Below, one piece after another: positions 7,765 to 16,218 of a stretch of DNA of 64,000 nt (positions are counted from its first letter, which is position 1; each line of letters opens with the position of its first letter). The translations under genes and the position numbers were made by a program. Origin of the DNA: Bordetella petrii (GTDB lineage: Bacteria; Pseudomonadota; Gammaproteobacteria; Burkholderiales; Burkholderiaceae_B); the NCBI GenBank assembly GCA_017745595.1, contig WMBV01000002.1, positions 186,001-250,000 on the forward strand, given 5' to 3'. The notes beneath the pieces are model-generated. The model made no database searches. It was not told the origin of the DNA and saw nothing but the letters and a program-made list of their open reading frames with translations.

Positions 7765-9239
7765 GATTTCTCGGTGCGCGACTGGCGGAAACGGGAATAC
7801 TTCTGCAGCGCGGCCAGGGCTTGCGCCACCGCCGGCAGGCTCAGGAAAACCGGGATGCCCGCCCGCATCGCCAGGCCGATATAGGTTTGACGCAACGCTT
7901 CGAGCTCGGGCTGGCCGGTCGAACGCAGCACCAGCCACAGCCTGGCGCCGGCCGGCAAGCCGGCCCGCAGGCGGATCGCGGCGCGCACCAGTTCGTCCAG
8001 CAGCTCGCCTTGCCGATAGCCGGCGATCACGGGCAGGTTCAGATGCATGATCACCGCGCCGGGCTGTTCGGCCGCCACCACGGCGTCCAGCATGCGGCAG
8101 GCCAGCGCGCCGCGGTCGCGTTCCAGGATGTTGGCGGGCACGTCCAGCGGATTCTCGATGCCCGCGCCGGCGGGGATATCCAGCCGCCGCAGGGCGTCGA
8201 CCGTGCCGGCCCCCAGTTGCGGCACCTCGATGCCCGCCCGGCCCAGCGCATCAGAGGCCAGCACGCTGGCGCCGCCGCCGTTGCCGAACAAGACCACGCG
8301 GCCGTCGAAGGCCGAAGCCGGCGCGCTTTCGTGTTCCAGCGCGACCAGCGCGTCGATGAATTCTTCCATCGTGTCGACCAGGACCGAGCCGGATTGCGCC
8401 GCCAGCGCGCGCCACACGTGGTCGTTGCTGGCCAGCGAGCCCGTGTGCGACGCGGCCGCGCGCTGCCCCTGCCGGGTGCGCCCGCCCTTGAGCAGCACGA
8501 TGGGTTTGCGCGCCCGCGCGCCGCGCAGCAGGTCGAAGAACCGGCGGCCATCGCGGATTTCTTCGATATACGCGCCGATGACCCGCGTGCCGGGATCATC
8601 CAGATAATGCCGCAGCATGTCGCTGGGATCCACGTCCAGGCAATTGCCCAGCGACACGACCCCGCTGAATCGCAGGCCGCGGTATTCGCCGCCGCGCACG
8701 ATATCGATGGACAAGCCGCCGCTTTGCGACAACACGCCCACCGCGCCGGGCTCGCCCATCTGGCCGTCGGTGAAGGTGACCCGGCCCGCCGGCGAATAAA
8801 TGCCCATGCAATTGGGCCCCAGCAGGCGCATGCCGCCCTCTTGCGCCGCCCGCAACAGCGCGTCGCGCAGGCCGCCGCCGCGGCCGCCTTCGCCGAAGCC
8901 GCTGGACATGACTTGCGCATAGCGGACCCGGTGCCGGGCGCCCGCCAGCAAGGGCGGCACGGCCTCGGCCGGAATGGCGATGAAGGCGTAGTCGATCGGT
9001 TCGGGGGTGTCCGCCAGCGAGGGATAGGCCGGCAGGCCTTCCAGTTCGGTTTCCGTGGGATGAATGGGAAAGATCCGGCCCGCATACCCCGCGGCGCGCA
9101 GCCGCTGGATGAACTTGTTGCCCTGGCCGGCCGACTTGGACGATACGCCGGCCACGGCAATGGTGGCCGGGCGGAACAGCGCCTGGAAACCCGGCGGCGG
9201 CGAACCCTGCGGCGCTGCGCGATGCGTGTCGGGTTTCAT
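7761..9239 (-). CDS. ADP-forming acyl-CoA synthetase, CoA-binding/ligase (alpha-type) subunit
   Basis: A 492-residue protein with an N-terminal CoA-binding Rossmann domain (FRPATIAVAGVSSKSAGQG, near 24-42), then the succinyl-CoA-synthetase-like ligase domains: LLGPNCMGIYSP, VLSQSGGLSIDIV and a later SHTGSLAS. Nucleoside-diphosphate-forming acyl-CoA synthetases relay phosphate through a histidine in this subunit; assigning the relay His needs alignment. The partner ATP-grasp subunit is encoded immediately upstream with a 4-bp overlap. In many bacteria both are fused in one polypeptide of about 700 residues; here they are split. Probable role: activation of the operon's carboxylic acid to its CoA thioester. 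Confidence 0.83.
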   Translation of the reverse strand: MKPDTHRAAPQGSPPPGFQALFRPATIAVAGVSSKSAGQGNKFIQRLRAAGYAGRIFPIHPTETELEGLPAYPSLADTPEPIDYAFIAIPAEAVPPLLAGARHRVRYAQVMSSGFGEGGRGGGLRDALLRAAQEGGMRLLGPNCMGIYSPAGRVTFTDGQMGEPGAVGVLSQSGGLSIDIVRGGEYRGLRFSGVVSLGNCLDVDPSDMLRHYLDDPGTRVIGAYIEEIRDGRRFFDLLRGARARKPIVLLKGGRTRQGQRAAASHTGSLASNDHVWRALAAQSGSVLVDTMEEFIDALVALEHESAPASAFDGRVVLFGNGGGASVLASDALGRAGIEVPQLGAGTVDALRRLDIPAGAGIENPLDVPANILERDRGALACRMLDAVVAAEQPGAVIMHLNLPVIAGYRQGELLDELVRAAIRLRAGLPAGARLWLVLRSTGQPELEALRQTYIGLAMRAGIPVFLSLPAVAQALAALQKYSRFRQSRTEKS

Positions 9240-9964
9240 GGTTGCTCACCTTCGAGGCACAGGATCACGCGCGCATCGACGGCGACGGCGCCCTGGGCCG
9301 ATACGATCAGGGGGTTGATGTCGAGTTCGGCGATGCTGTCGGCGCATTGCGCCAGCAGGCCGTTTTCTCCGCCGATGGCCAGCAGCGCGTCGGCCAGCAC
9401 CTCGTCGGGTACGCGCGCGCCGCCGCGCGCGCCCCGCCACAGCGCGGCGCCTTGCAGTTCGTCGAGCATTTCGCGGGCATCCAGGGGCGTGATGGGGCAG
9501 ATCCGGAAGGCCACGTCGCGCAGGACTTCCACGAACACGCCGCCCAGGCCGATCATGATGACCTGCCCGAACGACGCATCGCGGAACCCGCCGATGACCA
9601 GTTCATATCCGGACGGCGCCATTTCTTCCAGCAGGAAGCCGTCCAGGCGGTATCCCGCGGCGGCGCAGCGCGCCGACATGTCGCCCATGGCGGCCTCGAT
9701 CTCGGCCGCCTGCCGCAGGCCCAGCCTGACGCCGCCGAAATCGGATTTGTGCAAGACATCGGGCGATATCAGCTTCAGGGCCAGCGGGCCCTGCAAGGGT
9801 TCCAGCGCGGCGCCGAGCCCGCCGGGGCCCGGCACGACCGCGGATCGCGGCACGCGCAGCCCATATTCGGCCAGCAGGCGCTTGGCCGCCGGCTCGTCCA
9901 GGGCGGCGCGTCCGTGGCGGCGCGCCTGTTCGATCAGGGATGCGGCCGCGTGGGGCATAGGCAT
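9236..9964 (-). CDS. ADP-forming acyl-CoA synthetase, ATP-grasp (beta-type) subunit
   Basis: A 242-residue ATP-grasp protein (ATP-grasp_5 type). Landmarks: LLAEYGLRVPRSAVVPG near the start, PLALKLISPDVLHKSDFGGV (nucleotide-binding lysine and conserved HKS-D-x-GGV), LEEMAPSGYELVIGG, FGQVIMIGLGGVFVEVLRDV, and AELDINPLIV at the end. These define the beta half of acetate-CoA ligase (ADP-forming). It overlaps the alpha-subunit gene by 4 bp. Together they would form an acid + CoA + ATP to acyl-CoA + ADP + Pi enzyme. Substrate not evident. Confidence 0.83.
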   Translation of the reverse strand: MPMPHAAASLIEQARRHGRAALDEPAAKRLLAEYGLRVPRSAVVPGPGGLGAALEPLQGPLALKLISPDVLHKSDFGGVRLGLRQAAEIEAAMGDMSARCAAAGYRLDGFLLEEMAPSGYELVIGGFRDASFGQVIMIGLGGVFVEVLRDVAFRICPITPLDAREMLDELQGAALWRGARGGARVPDEVLADALLAIGGENGLLAQCADSIAELDINPLIVSAQGAVAVDARVILCLEGEQP

Positions 9965-9995
9965 GGCGAGTTCCCGGTTGCGTGGCGTGGGCCGT

Positions 9996-10217
9996 TCAGG
10001 CCTTGAGCACCGCGACCAGTTCGCCTTCCGAGACGCTCTGGCCTTCGCTGACGCACACGCGCTCGACGGTGCCCGCCTCGGGCGCCATGACCGGAATCTC
10101 CATTTTCATGGACTCCATGATCAGCAGGGGGTCGTCTTCTTCGACCGTATCGCCCGGCTGGACCAGGATCTTCCAGACCGTACCGGTAATGTCGCTGGCG
10201 ATGTTAAGGGTGGACAT
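9996..10217 (-). CDS. Stand-alone biotin carboxyl carrier protein
   Basis: Only 73 residues: a single biotinyl/lipoyl domain. MSTLNIASDITGTVWKILVQ starts the beta-sandwich; the biotinylation hairpin is MESMKMEI with the target Lys between two Met; the second half EAGTVERVCVSEGQSVSEGE ends the fold. An upstream GAGGAAA lies at proper distance from the ATG, and longer in-frame readings only overlap the carboxyltransferase gene. Position between the carboxyltransferase and the synthetase genes shows it shuttles carboxybiotin within this operon's own carboxylase. Minimal BCCPs of this size are typical of methylmalonyl-CoA decarboxylase or small acyl-CoA carboxylase systems. Confidence 0.9.
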   Translation of the reverse strand: MSTLNIASDITGTVWKILVQPGDTVEEDDPLLIMESMKMEIPVMAPEAGTVERVCVSEGQSVSEGELVAVLKA

Positions 10218-10245
10218 GAAGGGGTTTCCTCGAGCGGGATGAAGT

Positions 10246-11781
10246 TCAGTAGCTGGTCGGCCAGCAGGCCAGGCGGTGCGCGCCGATGCCGCCCGAGGGC
10301 TTGCGCGTATGGATTTCCAGCAGCCGGGCCAGATAGGTGCGCGTATCGCGCGGATCGATGACGTCTTTGGCTTCGTACAGCGATGCCAGCGCCCACGGTG
10401 CGTTGTCCTGGTTGATCTGCTCGACCAGGTGCTGGAATCGCTCGGGGTCGTCTTCGTGGCGCAGGCCGTGCAGCACATTGACGGCCGTGCCCGGGTCCAT
10501 GAATCCGAAGTCGGCGCAGGGCCAGGCCACGGCTTCGTCGCTATTGCGCCCGCCGCCCATGTTCAGGTAGGCCTGGCCGTAGTTCTTGCGCAGGGTCACC
10601 ACGAAGCGCGGCACACTGACCTGCGACAGCGCGTTCATCCAGTTCATGATGCGCCCCGGCGCGCCTTTTTTTTCGCCGTCGATGCCGATCAGGAAGCCGG
10701 GCTGGTCCACCAGGAAAATGATGGGAATATTGAACGAGTCGCACAGCACCAGGAAGCTGGTGGCCTTGGCGCAGGCATCGACGTCGATGGCCCCGCCCTT
10801 GAACTTGGGGTTGTTGGCCAGCACGCCCACGGTGCGGCCGCCAAGGCGGCCCAGGCCCGTGACCATCGACTTGCCGAAGCGCGGCTTCAGTTCGAACAGG
10901 CTGTCGCGGTCGAGCAGGCGGCGGATGACCTCGCGGCTGTCGTAGGTCTTGGCGCGCGAGGACGGCACGACGTCCAGGATGTCGGCCATGGCCTCGTCCG
11001 ATCCCGCCGGCACCGCGGCCACGGGCGGCGCTTCCCCGCTGTGGCTGGGCAGGTAGCTCAGAAAGCGCTTGACCATCTCTAGCGCTTCTTCGTCGGTATC
11101 GACCGCCACGTCGACGATGCCCGTGGTGCCGGTGTGCAGCTTCCAGCCGCCCAGTTCTTCGGCATCCACGGCCTGCTTGATGGCCAGTTCGGTCACGCGG
11201 CTGCTGGCCACCGCCATGGTCGCGCCTTTGCGCATCACCACGAAATCGGACAGGCAGGCATACCAGGTCGACGAGCCATAGCAGCTGCCCAGCAAGGCCG
11301 ACACCCAGGGCGTGCGCCGGTCCCGCAGGTATTCGGCGGGGTCCTGGCCCAGAATGGCGCGGCCCGCGGCCCCCATGCGGTCGGGCATGCGGGCGCCGGC
11401 CGATTCGCCCAGCAACACCAGGGGCATGCCGGAATCGGCGGCCACCTGCCGCACATGTTTGATTTTCTTGCCGTTGACGACGCTGCTCGAGGCGCCCATC
11501 ACGGTGAAGTCGTTCGACACCACGGCCACCGGACGGCCGGCAATGGCGCCGAAGCCGGCGATCTTGCCGTCGGCCGGCGTCTTGTCGCGCGCCTCGGGGC
11601 GAAACGACGTGGCCAGCAGGCCCGATTCGAAAAAACTGCCGGCGTCGAGCAGGGCGTCGAGGCGCTCGCGCGCGTTCAGGACGCCCTGAGCGCGCCGCCT
11701 GGCAAGACGCTCGGCTCCGCCCATGGCGTAGGCCGTGGCGCGCCGTTGCTGCAATGCCTGGATGTGATCATCGTGACTCAT
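10246..11781 (-). CDS. Acyl-CoA carboxylase carboxyltransferase subunit (PccB/MmdA family)
   Basis: A 511-residue protein with two crotonase-like halves, as in propionyl-CoA carboxylase beta and methylmalonyl-CoA decarboxylase alpha. Visible: ARERLDALLDAGSFFESG, VVSNDFTVMGASSSVVNGKK, LLGESAGARMPD, then in the C-terminal half ANNPKFKGGAIDVDACAKAT, FLVDQPGFLIG and GQAYLNMGGGRNSDEAVAWP. It transfers CO2 from carboxybiotin to an acyl-CoA. I chose the ATG at 11781 because GGAG lies at usable distance; an ATG at 11799 would add six residues. It is the first gene of the operon and faces the TrmB-type regulator. The sequence alone cannot settle carboxylation versus decarboxylation or the acyl group. 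Confidence 0.85.
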   Translation of the reverse strand: MSHDDHIQALQQRRATAYAMGGAERLARRRAQGVLNARERLDALLDAGSFFESGLLATSFRPEARDKTPADGKIAGFGAIAGRPVAVVSNDFTVMGASSSVVNGKKIKHVRQVAADSGMPLVLLGESAGARMPDRMGAAGRAILGQDPAEYLRDRRTPWVSALLGSCYGSSTWYACLSDFVVMRKGATMAVASSRVTELAIKQAVDAEELGGWKLHTGTTGIVDVAVDTDEEALEMVKRFLSYLPSHSGEAPPVAAVPAGSDEAMADILDVVPSSRAKTYDSREVIRRLLDRDSLFELKPRFGKSMVTGLGRLGGRTVGVLANNPKFKGGAIDVDACAKATSFLVLCDSFNIPIIFLVDQPGFLIGIDGEKKGAPGRIMNWMNALSQVSVPRFVVTLRKNYGQAYLNMGGGRNSDEAVAWPCADFGFMDPGTAVNVLHGLRHEDDPERFQHLVEQINQDNAPWALASLYEAKDVIDPRDTRTYLARLLEIHTRKPSGGIGAHRLACWPTSY

Positions 11782-11810
11782 GGTGTATGCTGTCTCCATT
11801 CCTGAATTAA

Positions 11811-11831
11811 TAGTAGTGATAGCTACTACTA
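11811..11831. promoter_or_regulatory. Palindromic operator candidate between carboxylase operon and TrmB gene
   Basis: TAGTAGT-N7-ACTACTA is a perfect 7-bp inverted repeat centred between divergent genes, 30 bp from the carboxyltransferase ATG and about 95 bp from the regulator ATG. Position and symmetry fit an operator for the TrmB-family regulator. The assignment is inference. Confidence 0.5.
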
Positions 11832-11926
11832 AAAGTCAAGCACGTGGCAGCCTGGCGCGGCCGCGCTTCCGCATTACACTTTGTGCCCCAGGGAAGTCTC
11901 GAACGCACCTCACAAGGGCCCGTCAT

Positions 11927-12844
11927 ATGTCAAAGAGCGTAGCGGCGAAGCCTGCCGCCAAACGCAGAAGCTCCGCCGATCCGGTCCACGACCTTCAACG
12001 GCTGGGTTTTTCGGAATACGAAGCCAGCGCATACATCAGCCTGCTGCAGGCCAGCCCGGCTACTGCTTATGAAATCAGCAAGCGCTGCGGCCTGCCGCGC
12101 GCCAATACCTATGGCGCGCTAGAGGGCCTGGCAAAGAAGCGCGCGGTGCAGCCGGTCAGCGAGAACCCGGCCCGCTATGTGCCCGTGGACCCCGCCGTGC
12201 TGCTGGGCGAAATCTCGGATGACATCAGCAATACCTGCGGCCGCCTGAAGCAAAGCCTGGACAACCTGGGCGCGGAAGAAGACCCGAACGTGGTCTGGAG
12301 CATCGAAGGCCAGGACCGCATCCAGGAAAAAATCAACGAATTGATCGACGGGGCCTCGGAACACATCTGGATCAAGGCATCGACCGACATCTTGCGCACC
12401 TATGCGGCCAGGATGAAAAAAGCGGCCGCGCGCGGCGTGAAGCTGATATTCGTCGTGTTCGGCGAAGACCCCGGCTTTCTGCGCTTCGGGCCCCATTCGA
12501 AAATCTACCTGCACGAGGGCAATGGATTGCGCGTGGGCGGCGCCGACAACCTGTTCACGCTGGCCATCGACTACCGCGTCGCGCTGACGGCCAACCTGGG
12601 CGAGACCCTGACGGGCGCCTACACCACCCATGCCGCCATCGTGCGCATGGCCGAAACCCTGATCCGCCACGACATCTACATGGCCGAGATGATGACCGCG
12701 TTCGGCGACCAGATGGAAAAAAAATTCGGCAAGGGGCTGGTGAACCTGCGCAAGCAGTTGTTTTCGCCCGAGCAGATGGTCCTGCTGCGCGCCAACATGC
12801 CCGACGCGGAAGCGGCCGCGCCCGCGAAAAAGCCGGCGAAGTAG
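11927..12844 (+). CDS. TrmB-family transcriptional regulator
   Basis: A 305-residue protein. The N-terminal winged helix shows LQRLGFSEYEASAYISLLQA and AYEISKRCGLPRANTYGALE (residues 22-65), the classic TrmB pattern for a DNA-binding domain acting on sugar or metabolite genes. The middle (WSIEGQDRIQEKINELIDGA, then FFV-type beta strands) matches the TrmB-linked PLD-like sensor domain. The end is Ala/Lys-rich (AAAPAKKPAK). ATG 11927 has AAGG upstream. It is divergent from the carboxylase/synthetase operon and probably represses it until a CoA ester or acid accumulates. TrmB proteins are mainly archaeal and less common in proteobacteria. Confidence 0.8.
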   Translation: MSKSVAAKPAAKRRSSADPVHDLQRLGFSEYEASAYISLLQASPATAYEISKRCGLPRANTYGALEGLAKKRAVQPVSENPARYVPVDPAVLLGEISDDISNTCGRLKQSLDNLGAEEDPNVVWSIEGQDRIQEKINELIDGASEHIWIKASTDILRTYAARMKKAAARGVKLIFVVFGEDPGFLRFGPHSKIYLHEGNGLRVGGADNLFTLAIDYRVALTANLGETLTGAYTTHAAIVRMAETLIRHDIYMAEMMTAFGDQMEKKFGKGLVNLRKQLFSPEQMVLLRANMPDAEAAAPAKKPAK

Positions 12845-12861
12845 CCGGCCTTGGATCTTTT

Positions 12862-12955
12862 CAGGTGTCTGACTCCCGCAGGGTGTCAGACACCGAAATA
12901 CCGAGACGCTGCAGCCACACATCGGTGTCTGACACCCTGCGGGAGTCAGACACCT
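12862..12955. repeat. REPIN-like repeat, copy 2
   Basis: Two inverted 34-35-bp units (CAGGTGTCTGACTCCCGCAG... and CGGTGTCTGACACCCTGCGG...) around the loop AATACCGAGACGCTGCAGCC followed by ACACA. Apart from one or two bases the whole element is the reverse complement of the copy at 31451, loop included. Located between the convergent TrmB gene and metK. Confidence 0.9.
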
Positions 12956-12971
12956 ATCCCGCAAACCCGCG

Positions 12972-14135
12972 TCAGGCCGCCTGCTTCAGGGCCTGGGTCT
13001 TGTCGGTGGCTTCCCACGAGAACTCGGGCTCGGCGCGGCCGAAATGGCCGTAGGCCGCGGTCTTGGCGTAGATGGGACGCAGCAGGTCGAGCATGTTGAC
13101 GATGCCCTTGGGGCGCAGGTCGAAGTGCTCGCGCACCAGCTTGGCGATCTGCTCGTCGGGAATGACGCCGGTGCCTTCGGTGTAGACCGTGATGTTGATG
13201 GGTTCGGCCACGCCGATGGCGTAGCTGACCTGCACCTGGCATTGGCGCGCCAGGCCGGCGGCCACCACGTTCTTGGCCACGTAGCGGGCCGCGTAGGCGG
13301 CCGAGCGGTCGACCTTGGACGGGTCTTTGCCCGAAAACGCGCCGCCGCCATGGGGGCAGGCGCCGCCGTAGGTGTCGACGATGATCTTGCGGCCGGTCAG
13401 GCCGCAATCGCCTTGCGGGCCGCCGATGACGAAGCGGCCGGTGGGGTTCACCAGGAACTTGGTCTTGGGCGTGATCAGGCCGTCGGGAAAACTGGGCTTG
13501 ATGATGTCTTCGATGACGGCCTCGTGGATGGCCGACTGCGAGATTTCGGGCGCGTGCTGGGTCGACAGCACCACGGTGTCGACCGCGACCGGGCGACCAT
13601 CGACGTAGCGGAACGTGACCTGCGACTTGGCGTCGGGGCGCAGCCACGGCAGGCGGCCGTCTTTGCGCAGCTCGCTCTGGCGCTGCACCAGGCGGTGCGC
13701 GTACCAGATGGGCGCCGGCATCAGGTCGGGGGTTTCGTCGCAGGCATAGCCGAACATCAGCCCCTGGTCGCCCGCGCCCTGGTTCAGGTAGTCTTCCGAG
13801 GTGCGGTCCACGCCCTGGGCGATGTCGGGCGACTGCTTGTCGTAGGCCACCAGCACCGCGCAGCCCTTGTAATCGATGCCGAACTCGGTGTTGTCGTAGC
13901 CGATGCGGCGGATGGTGTCGCGCGCCACCTGGATGTAATCGACATTGGCCGTGGTGGTGATCTCGCCGGCCAGCACCACCAGGCCCGTATTGCACAGCGT
14001 CTCGGCGGCCACGCGGGCGTTGGGGTCTTGCGTGAAAATGGCGTCGAGGATGGCGTCGGAGATCTGGTCGGCGACCTTGTCCGGGTGCCCTTCCGAGACG
14101 GATTCGGAAGTGAAGAGGAAATCGTTGTTGGCCAC
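12972..14135 (-). CDS. metK: S-adenosylmethionine synthetase
   Basis: 387 residues, full length. The GTG at 14135 gives [20 protein letters not shown], the invariant MetK N-terminus; family motifs [12 protein letters not shown] and [19 protein letters not shown] (ATP/phosphate loop) follow. It makes S-adenosylmethionine from methionine and ATP. The frame is open 68 codons further upstream to an ATG, but that extension is not part of the family and lies in the leader. Transcribed alone; the leader of about 200 nt before the start contains GC-rich hairpins that I could not match to a known SAM or SAH riboswitch. Confidence 0.97.
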   Translation of the reverse strand: MANNDFLFTSESVSEGHPDKVADQISDAILDAIFTQDPNARVAAETLCNTGLVVLAGEITTTANVDYIQVARDTIRRIGYDNTEFGIDYKGCAVLVAYDKQSPDIAQGVDRTSEDYLNQGAGDQGLMFGYACDETPDLMPAPIWYAHRLVQRQSELRKDGRLPWLRPDAKSQVTFRYVDGRPVAVDTVVLSTQHAPEISQSAIHEAVIEDIIKPSFPDGLITPKTKFLVNPTGRFVIGGPQGDCGLTGRKIIVDTYGGACPHGGGAFSGKDPSKVDRSAAYAARYVAKNVVAAGLARQCQVQVSYAIGVAEPINITVYTEGTGVIPDEQIAKLVREHFDLRPKGIVNMLDLLRPIYAKTAAYGHFGRAEPEFSWEATDKTQALKQAA

Positions 14136-14408
14136 GGATGCGTCCTTACGAGACCGGCTGGGCCGGCACACAGGTTTAACGAGGCGCGTAGCGCCCCGGA
14201 TCTGAACCTGCCTGCGACGATCTGGGCGCGACGCTTTAGCGGATTTTGCCTGGAACGCATGCCGCGCCCCGGCGTCGCCCCGCAAGTTGTCGGTTAACTC
14301 GGCGACTGGCGCCATTTTAGGCGAAAATGCCTGCTTCATGCTGATCGCCTGATTCTATACATATATCGCGGCACGGCCCCCGGCCCGCCGCGCCTACCTA
14401 CGCCCCGC

Positions 14409-15296
14409 ATGCTGCTCGCCCTGTTCCGCGCCGTCGCCCTGCTCCCCCTGCCCTTGCTGCACGCAGTGGGACGCGCGGTGGGCTTGCTGATCTACGCCTT
14501 TCCCGGCCGTTACCGGCAGCGGTTGCGGGCCAACGCGGCCCAGGCCGGCTACCCCGACGCCGCCTTCGCGCGGCGCGCGGCCGCCGAAACCGGCGCCATG
14601 ATGCTCGAAATGCCCAAGGTCTGGTTCCGCAACGCCGAAAGCCTGGCCAAGACGACATCCGACGACCGCCCCGTGATCGAGGCGGCCTATGCCGAAGGCC
14701 GCGGCATCCTGTTTCTGACCCCGCACCTGGGCTGTTTCGAAATCGCCGCGCGCTACCTGGCCATGGCCCCGGACACCCCGCTTACCGTGATGTTCCGGCC
14801 GCCGCGCATGGCCGCCCTGGCGCCCCTGCTGGACACCGCGCGCAATACCTCGGGCGTGAAGGCCGTGCCCGCCAATATGCAGGGGGTGCGTGAATTCGTG
14901 CGCGCGCTGCGGCGCGGCGAATCCGTGGGATTACTGCCCGACCAGGCGCCCAGCGAAGGCGATGGGGTGTGGGCGCCGTTCTTTGGCCGCATGGCCTACA
15001 CCATGACCCTGCCGGGCAAACTGGCGGCGCAGACGCAGGTTGCCGTCATTCTGGTGGCGGGCGAACGCCTGCCGCGCGGGCGCGGCTGGCGCGTGCATTT
15101 CCTGCGCGTGCCCGAGCCCCTGCCGGCCGACCCGCAGGCCCAGGCAGCCCTGTTCAACGCCACCATGGAGCAATTGATCCGCCGCATGCCGCATCAATAT
15201 CTCTGGAGCTACAACCGCTACAAGACTCCGCGCGGCGCCCCGCCGGCACCGCCCATGCCCGCCGCCCCGCCTTCCGACGCCTCCGCCCATGACTGA
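14409..15296 (+). CDS. lpxL: Lipid A late acyltransferase (LpxL/HtrB family), first of two
   Basis: A 295-residue inner-membrane acyltransferase. An N-terminal hydrophobic anchor (MLLALFRAVALLPLPLLHAV) precedes the acyltransferase fold; TPHLGCFE near residue 107 is the H-x4-E catalytic motif, LLPDQAPSEGDGVWAPFFG the substrate-binding segment. It adds a secondary acyl chain to Kdo2-lipid IVA. Its C-terminus has a Pro/Ala-rich tail and overlaps the second acyltransferase gene by 8 bp. Known context: Bordetella carries tandem lpxL1-lpxL2 genes at this place; which one this is I leave open. Confidence 0.88.
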   Translation: MLLALFRAVALLPLPLLHAVGRAVGLLIYAFPGRYRQRLRANAAQAGYPDAAFARRAAAETGAMMLEMPKVWFRNAESLAKTTSDDRPVIEAAYAEGRGILFLTPHLGCFEIAARYLAMAPDTPLTVMFRPPRMAALAPLLDTARNTSGVKAVPANMQGVREFVRALRRGESVGLLPDQAPSEGDGVWAPFFGRMAYTMTLPGKLAAQTQVAVILVAGERLPRGRGWRVHFLRVPEPLPADPQAQAALFNATMEQLIRRMPHQYLWSYNRYKTPRGAPPAPPMPAAPPSDASAHD

Positions 15297-16179
15297 CTTC
15301 AAGACGCGCGCCCTGGCGGCGCTGTTCGCCTGGTTCGGTCGCATGCGCCCGGCCACGCGCCAGCGGCTGGGCGCCGCGCTGGGATGGCTGACCCCCCGGC
15401 TGGCCCGCTCGCGGGCGCGCATCGTGCGCCTGAACCTGCGCCTGTGCTTTCCCGACCAGCCCGAGGCCGTGCGCGAACGCTGGCTGCGCGAGCACTTCCG
15501 CGCCCTGGCGCAAAGCGTCGTCGACCGCGGCGTGCTGTGGTACGGCACCCCGCAGGCCATCCGCGAGCTGGTCACGCAGAACGGCGTCGAACGCATCAAC
15601 GCGCTCATCGCCCAGGGCAAGCCGGTGCTGGTACTGGCGCCGCATTTCGTGGCACTGGACGCCGCGGCCACCCGGCTGACCATGGAAGTGCCCAGCAGCG
15701 CCACCATGTACACGCCGCAAAGCGATCCGGCGGTGGACGCCATCGTGCGCGACGGCCGGGCCCGCTTCAACGAAGTGTTCCTGGTCAGCCGCAAAGACGG
15801 CGTGCGCGATCTCGTCCGCCACCTGCGGGCGCCGCGCCCGGTGTACTACCTGCCCGACATGGATTTCGGCCGCGCCGGCGCGGTGTTCGTACCGTTCTTC
15901 GGGGTGCCGGCCGCCACGCTGCTGGCCACCGCGCAGCTCGCCCGCAAATGGAACGCCGCCGTACTGCCGGTGGTCGACTTCTGGGACCCGGCCACCGGCC
16001 GCTACCACGTCGAGGTCCTGCCGCCGCTTGACGACTTTCCCGGCGACGGGTCGCTGGAAGACGCCACGGCCCGCCTGAACCGCGACATCGAAACCTGGGT
16101 GCGGCGCTGCCCCAGCCAGTATTACTGGGTACACCGCCGCTTCAAGACCCGGCCGCCGGGCGAAGCCAAGTTCTACTAG
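15289..16179 (+). CDS. lpxL: Lipid A late acyltransferase (LpxL/HtrB family), second of two
   Basis: A 296-residue paralogue of the preceding protein. The catalytic motif is H-x4-D (APHFVALD, near residue 120), the acidic residue being Asp rather than Glu, as in some LpxL/LpxM members. YYLPDMDFG and PFFGVPAATLLATA follow, and CPSQYYWVHRRFKTRPPGE is the typical C-terminal block. It overlaps the upstream gene and is surely co-expressed. The two enzymes probably add different secondary fatty acids, giving penta- or hexa-acylated lipid A. Membrane associated through its N-terminus. Confidence 0.88.
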   Translation: MTDFKTRALAALFAWFGRMRPATRQRLGAALGWLTPRLARSRARIVRLNLRLCFPDQPEAVRERWLREHFRALAQSVVDRGVLWYGTPQAIRELVTQNGVERINALIAQGKPVLVLAPHFVALDAAATRLTMEVPSSATMYTPQSDPAVDAIVRDGRARFNEVFLVSRKDGVRDLVRHLRAPRPVYYLPDMDFGRAGAVFVPFFGVPAATLLATAQLARKWNAAVLPVVDFWDPATGRYHVEVLPPLDDFPGDGSLEDATARLNRDIETWVRRCPSQYYWVHRRFKTRPPGEAKFY

Positions 16180-16201
16180 CGCCGCCCCCGGGCCGCCGTA
16201 A

Positions 16202-16218
16202 TGGGCGATAATCGCCCA
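16202..16218 (+). promoter_or_regulatory. Palindrome directly before the dapF start codon
   Basis: TGGGCGAT-A-ATCGCCCA is a perfect 8-bp inverted repeat ending one base before the dapF ATG, 22 bp after the lpxL stop. No Shine-Dalgarno is visible between it and the ATG. It also contains GATAAT. It could be an RNA hairpin that limits translation or a protein site. Confidence 0.35.

Noticed and set aside
7821-10361. Open frame of 846 codons opposite the synthetase genes
   Set aside because: Shadow frame; the CoA ligase and ATP-grasp genes are well supported.
14136-14339. N-terminal extension of MetK from an ATG at 14339
   Set aside because: The family starts at the [15 protein letters not shown] segment; the added 68 residues are basic, low complexity and absent from MetK proteins.
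14136-14408. SAM or SAH riboswitch in the metK leader
   Set aside because: The leader has GC-rich hairpins (for example GGCGC-TAC-GCGCC), but none of the conserved bases of the SAM or SAH riboswitch classes I know could be matched.
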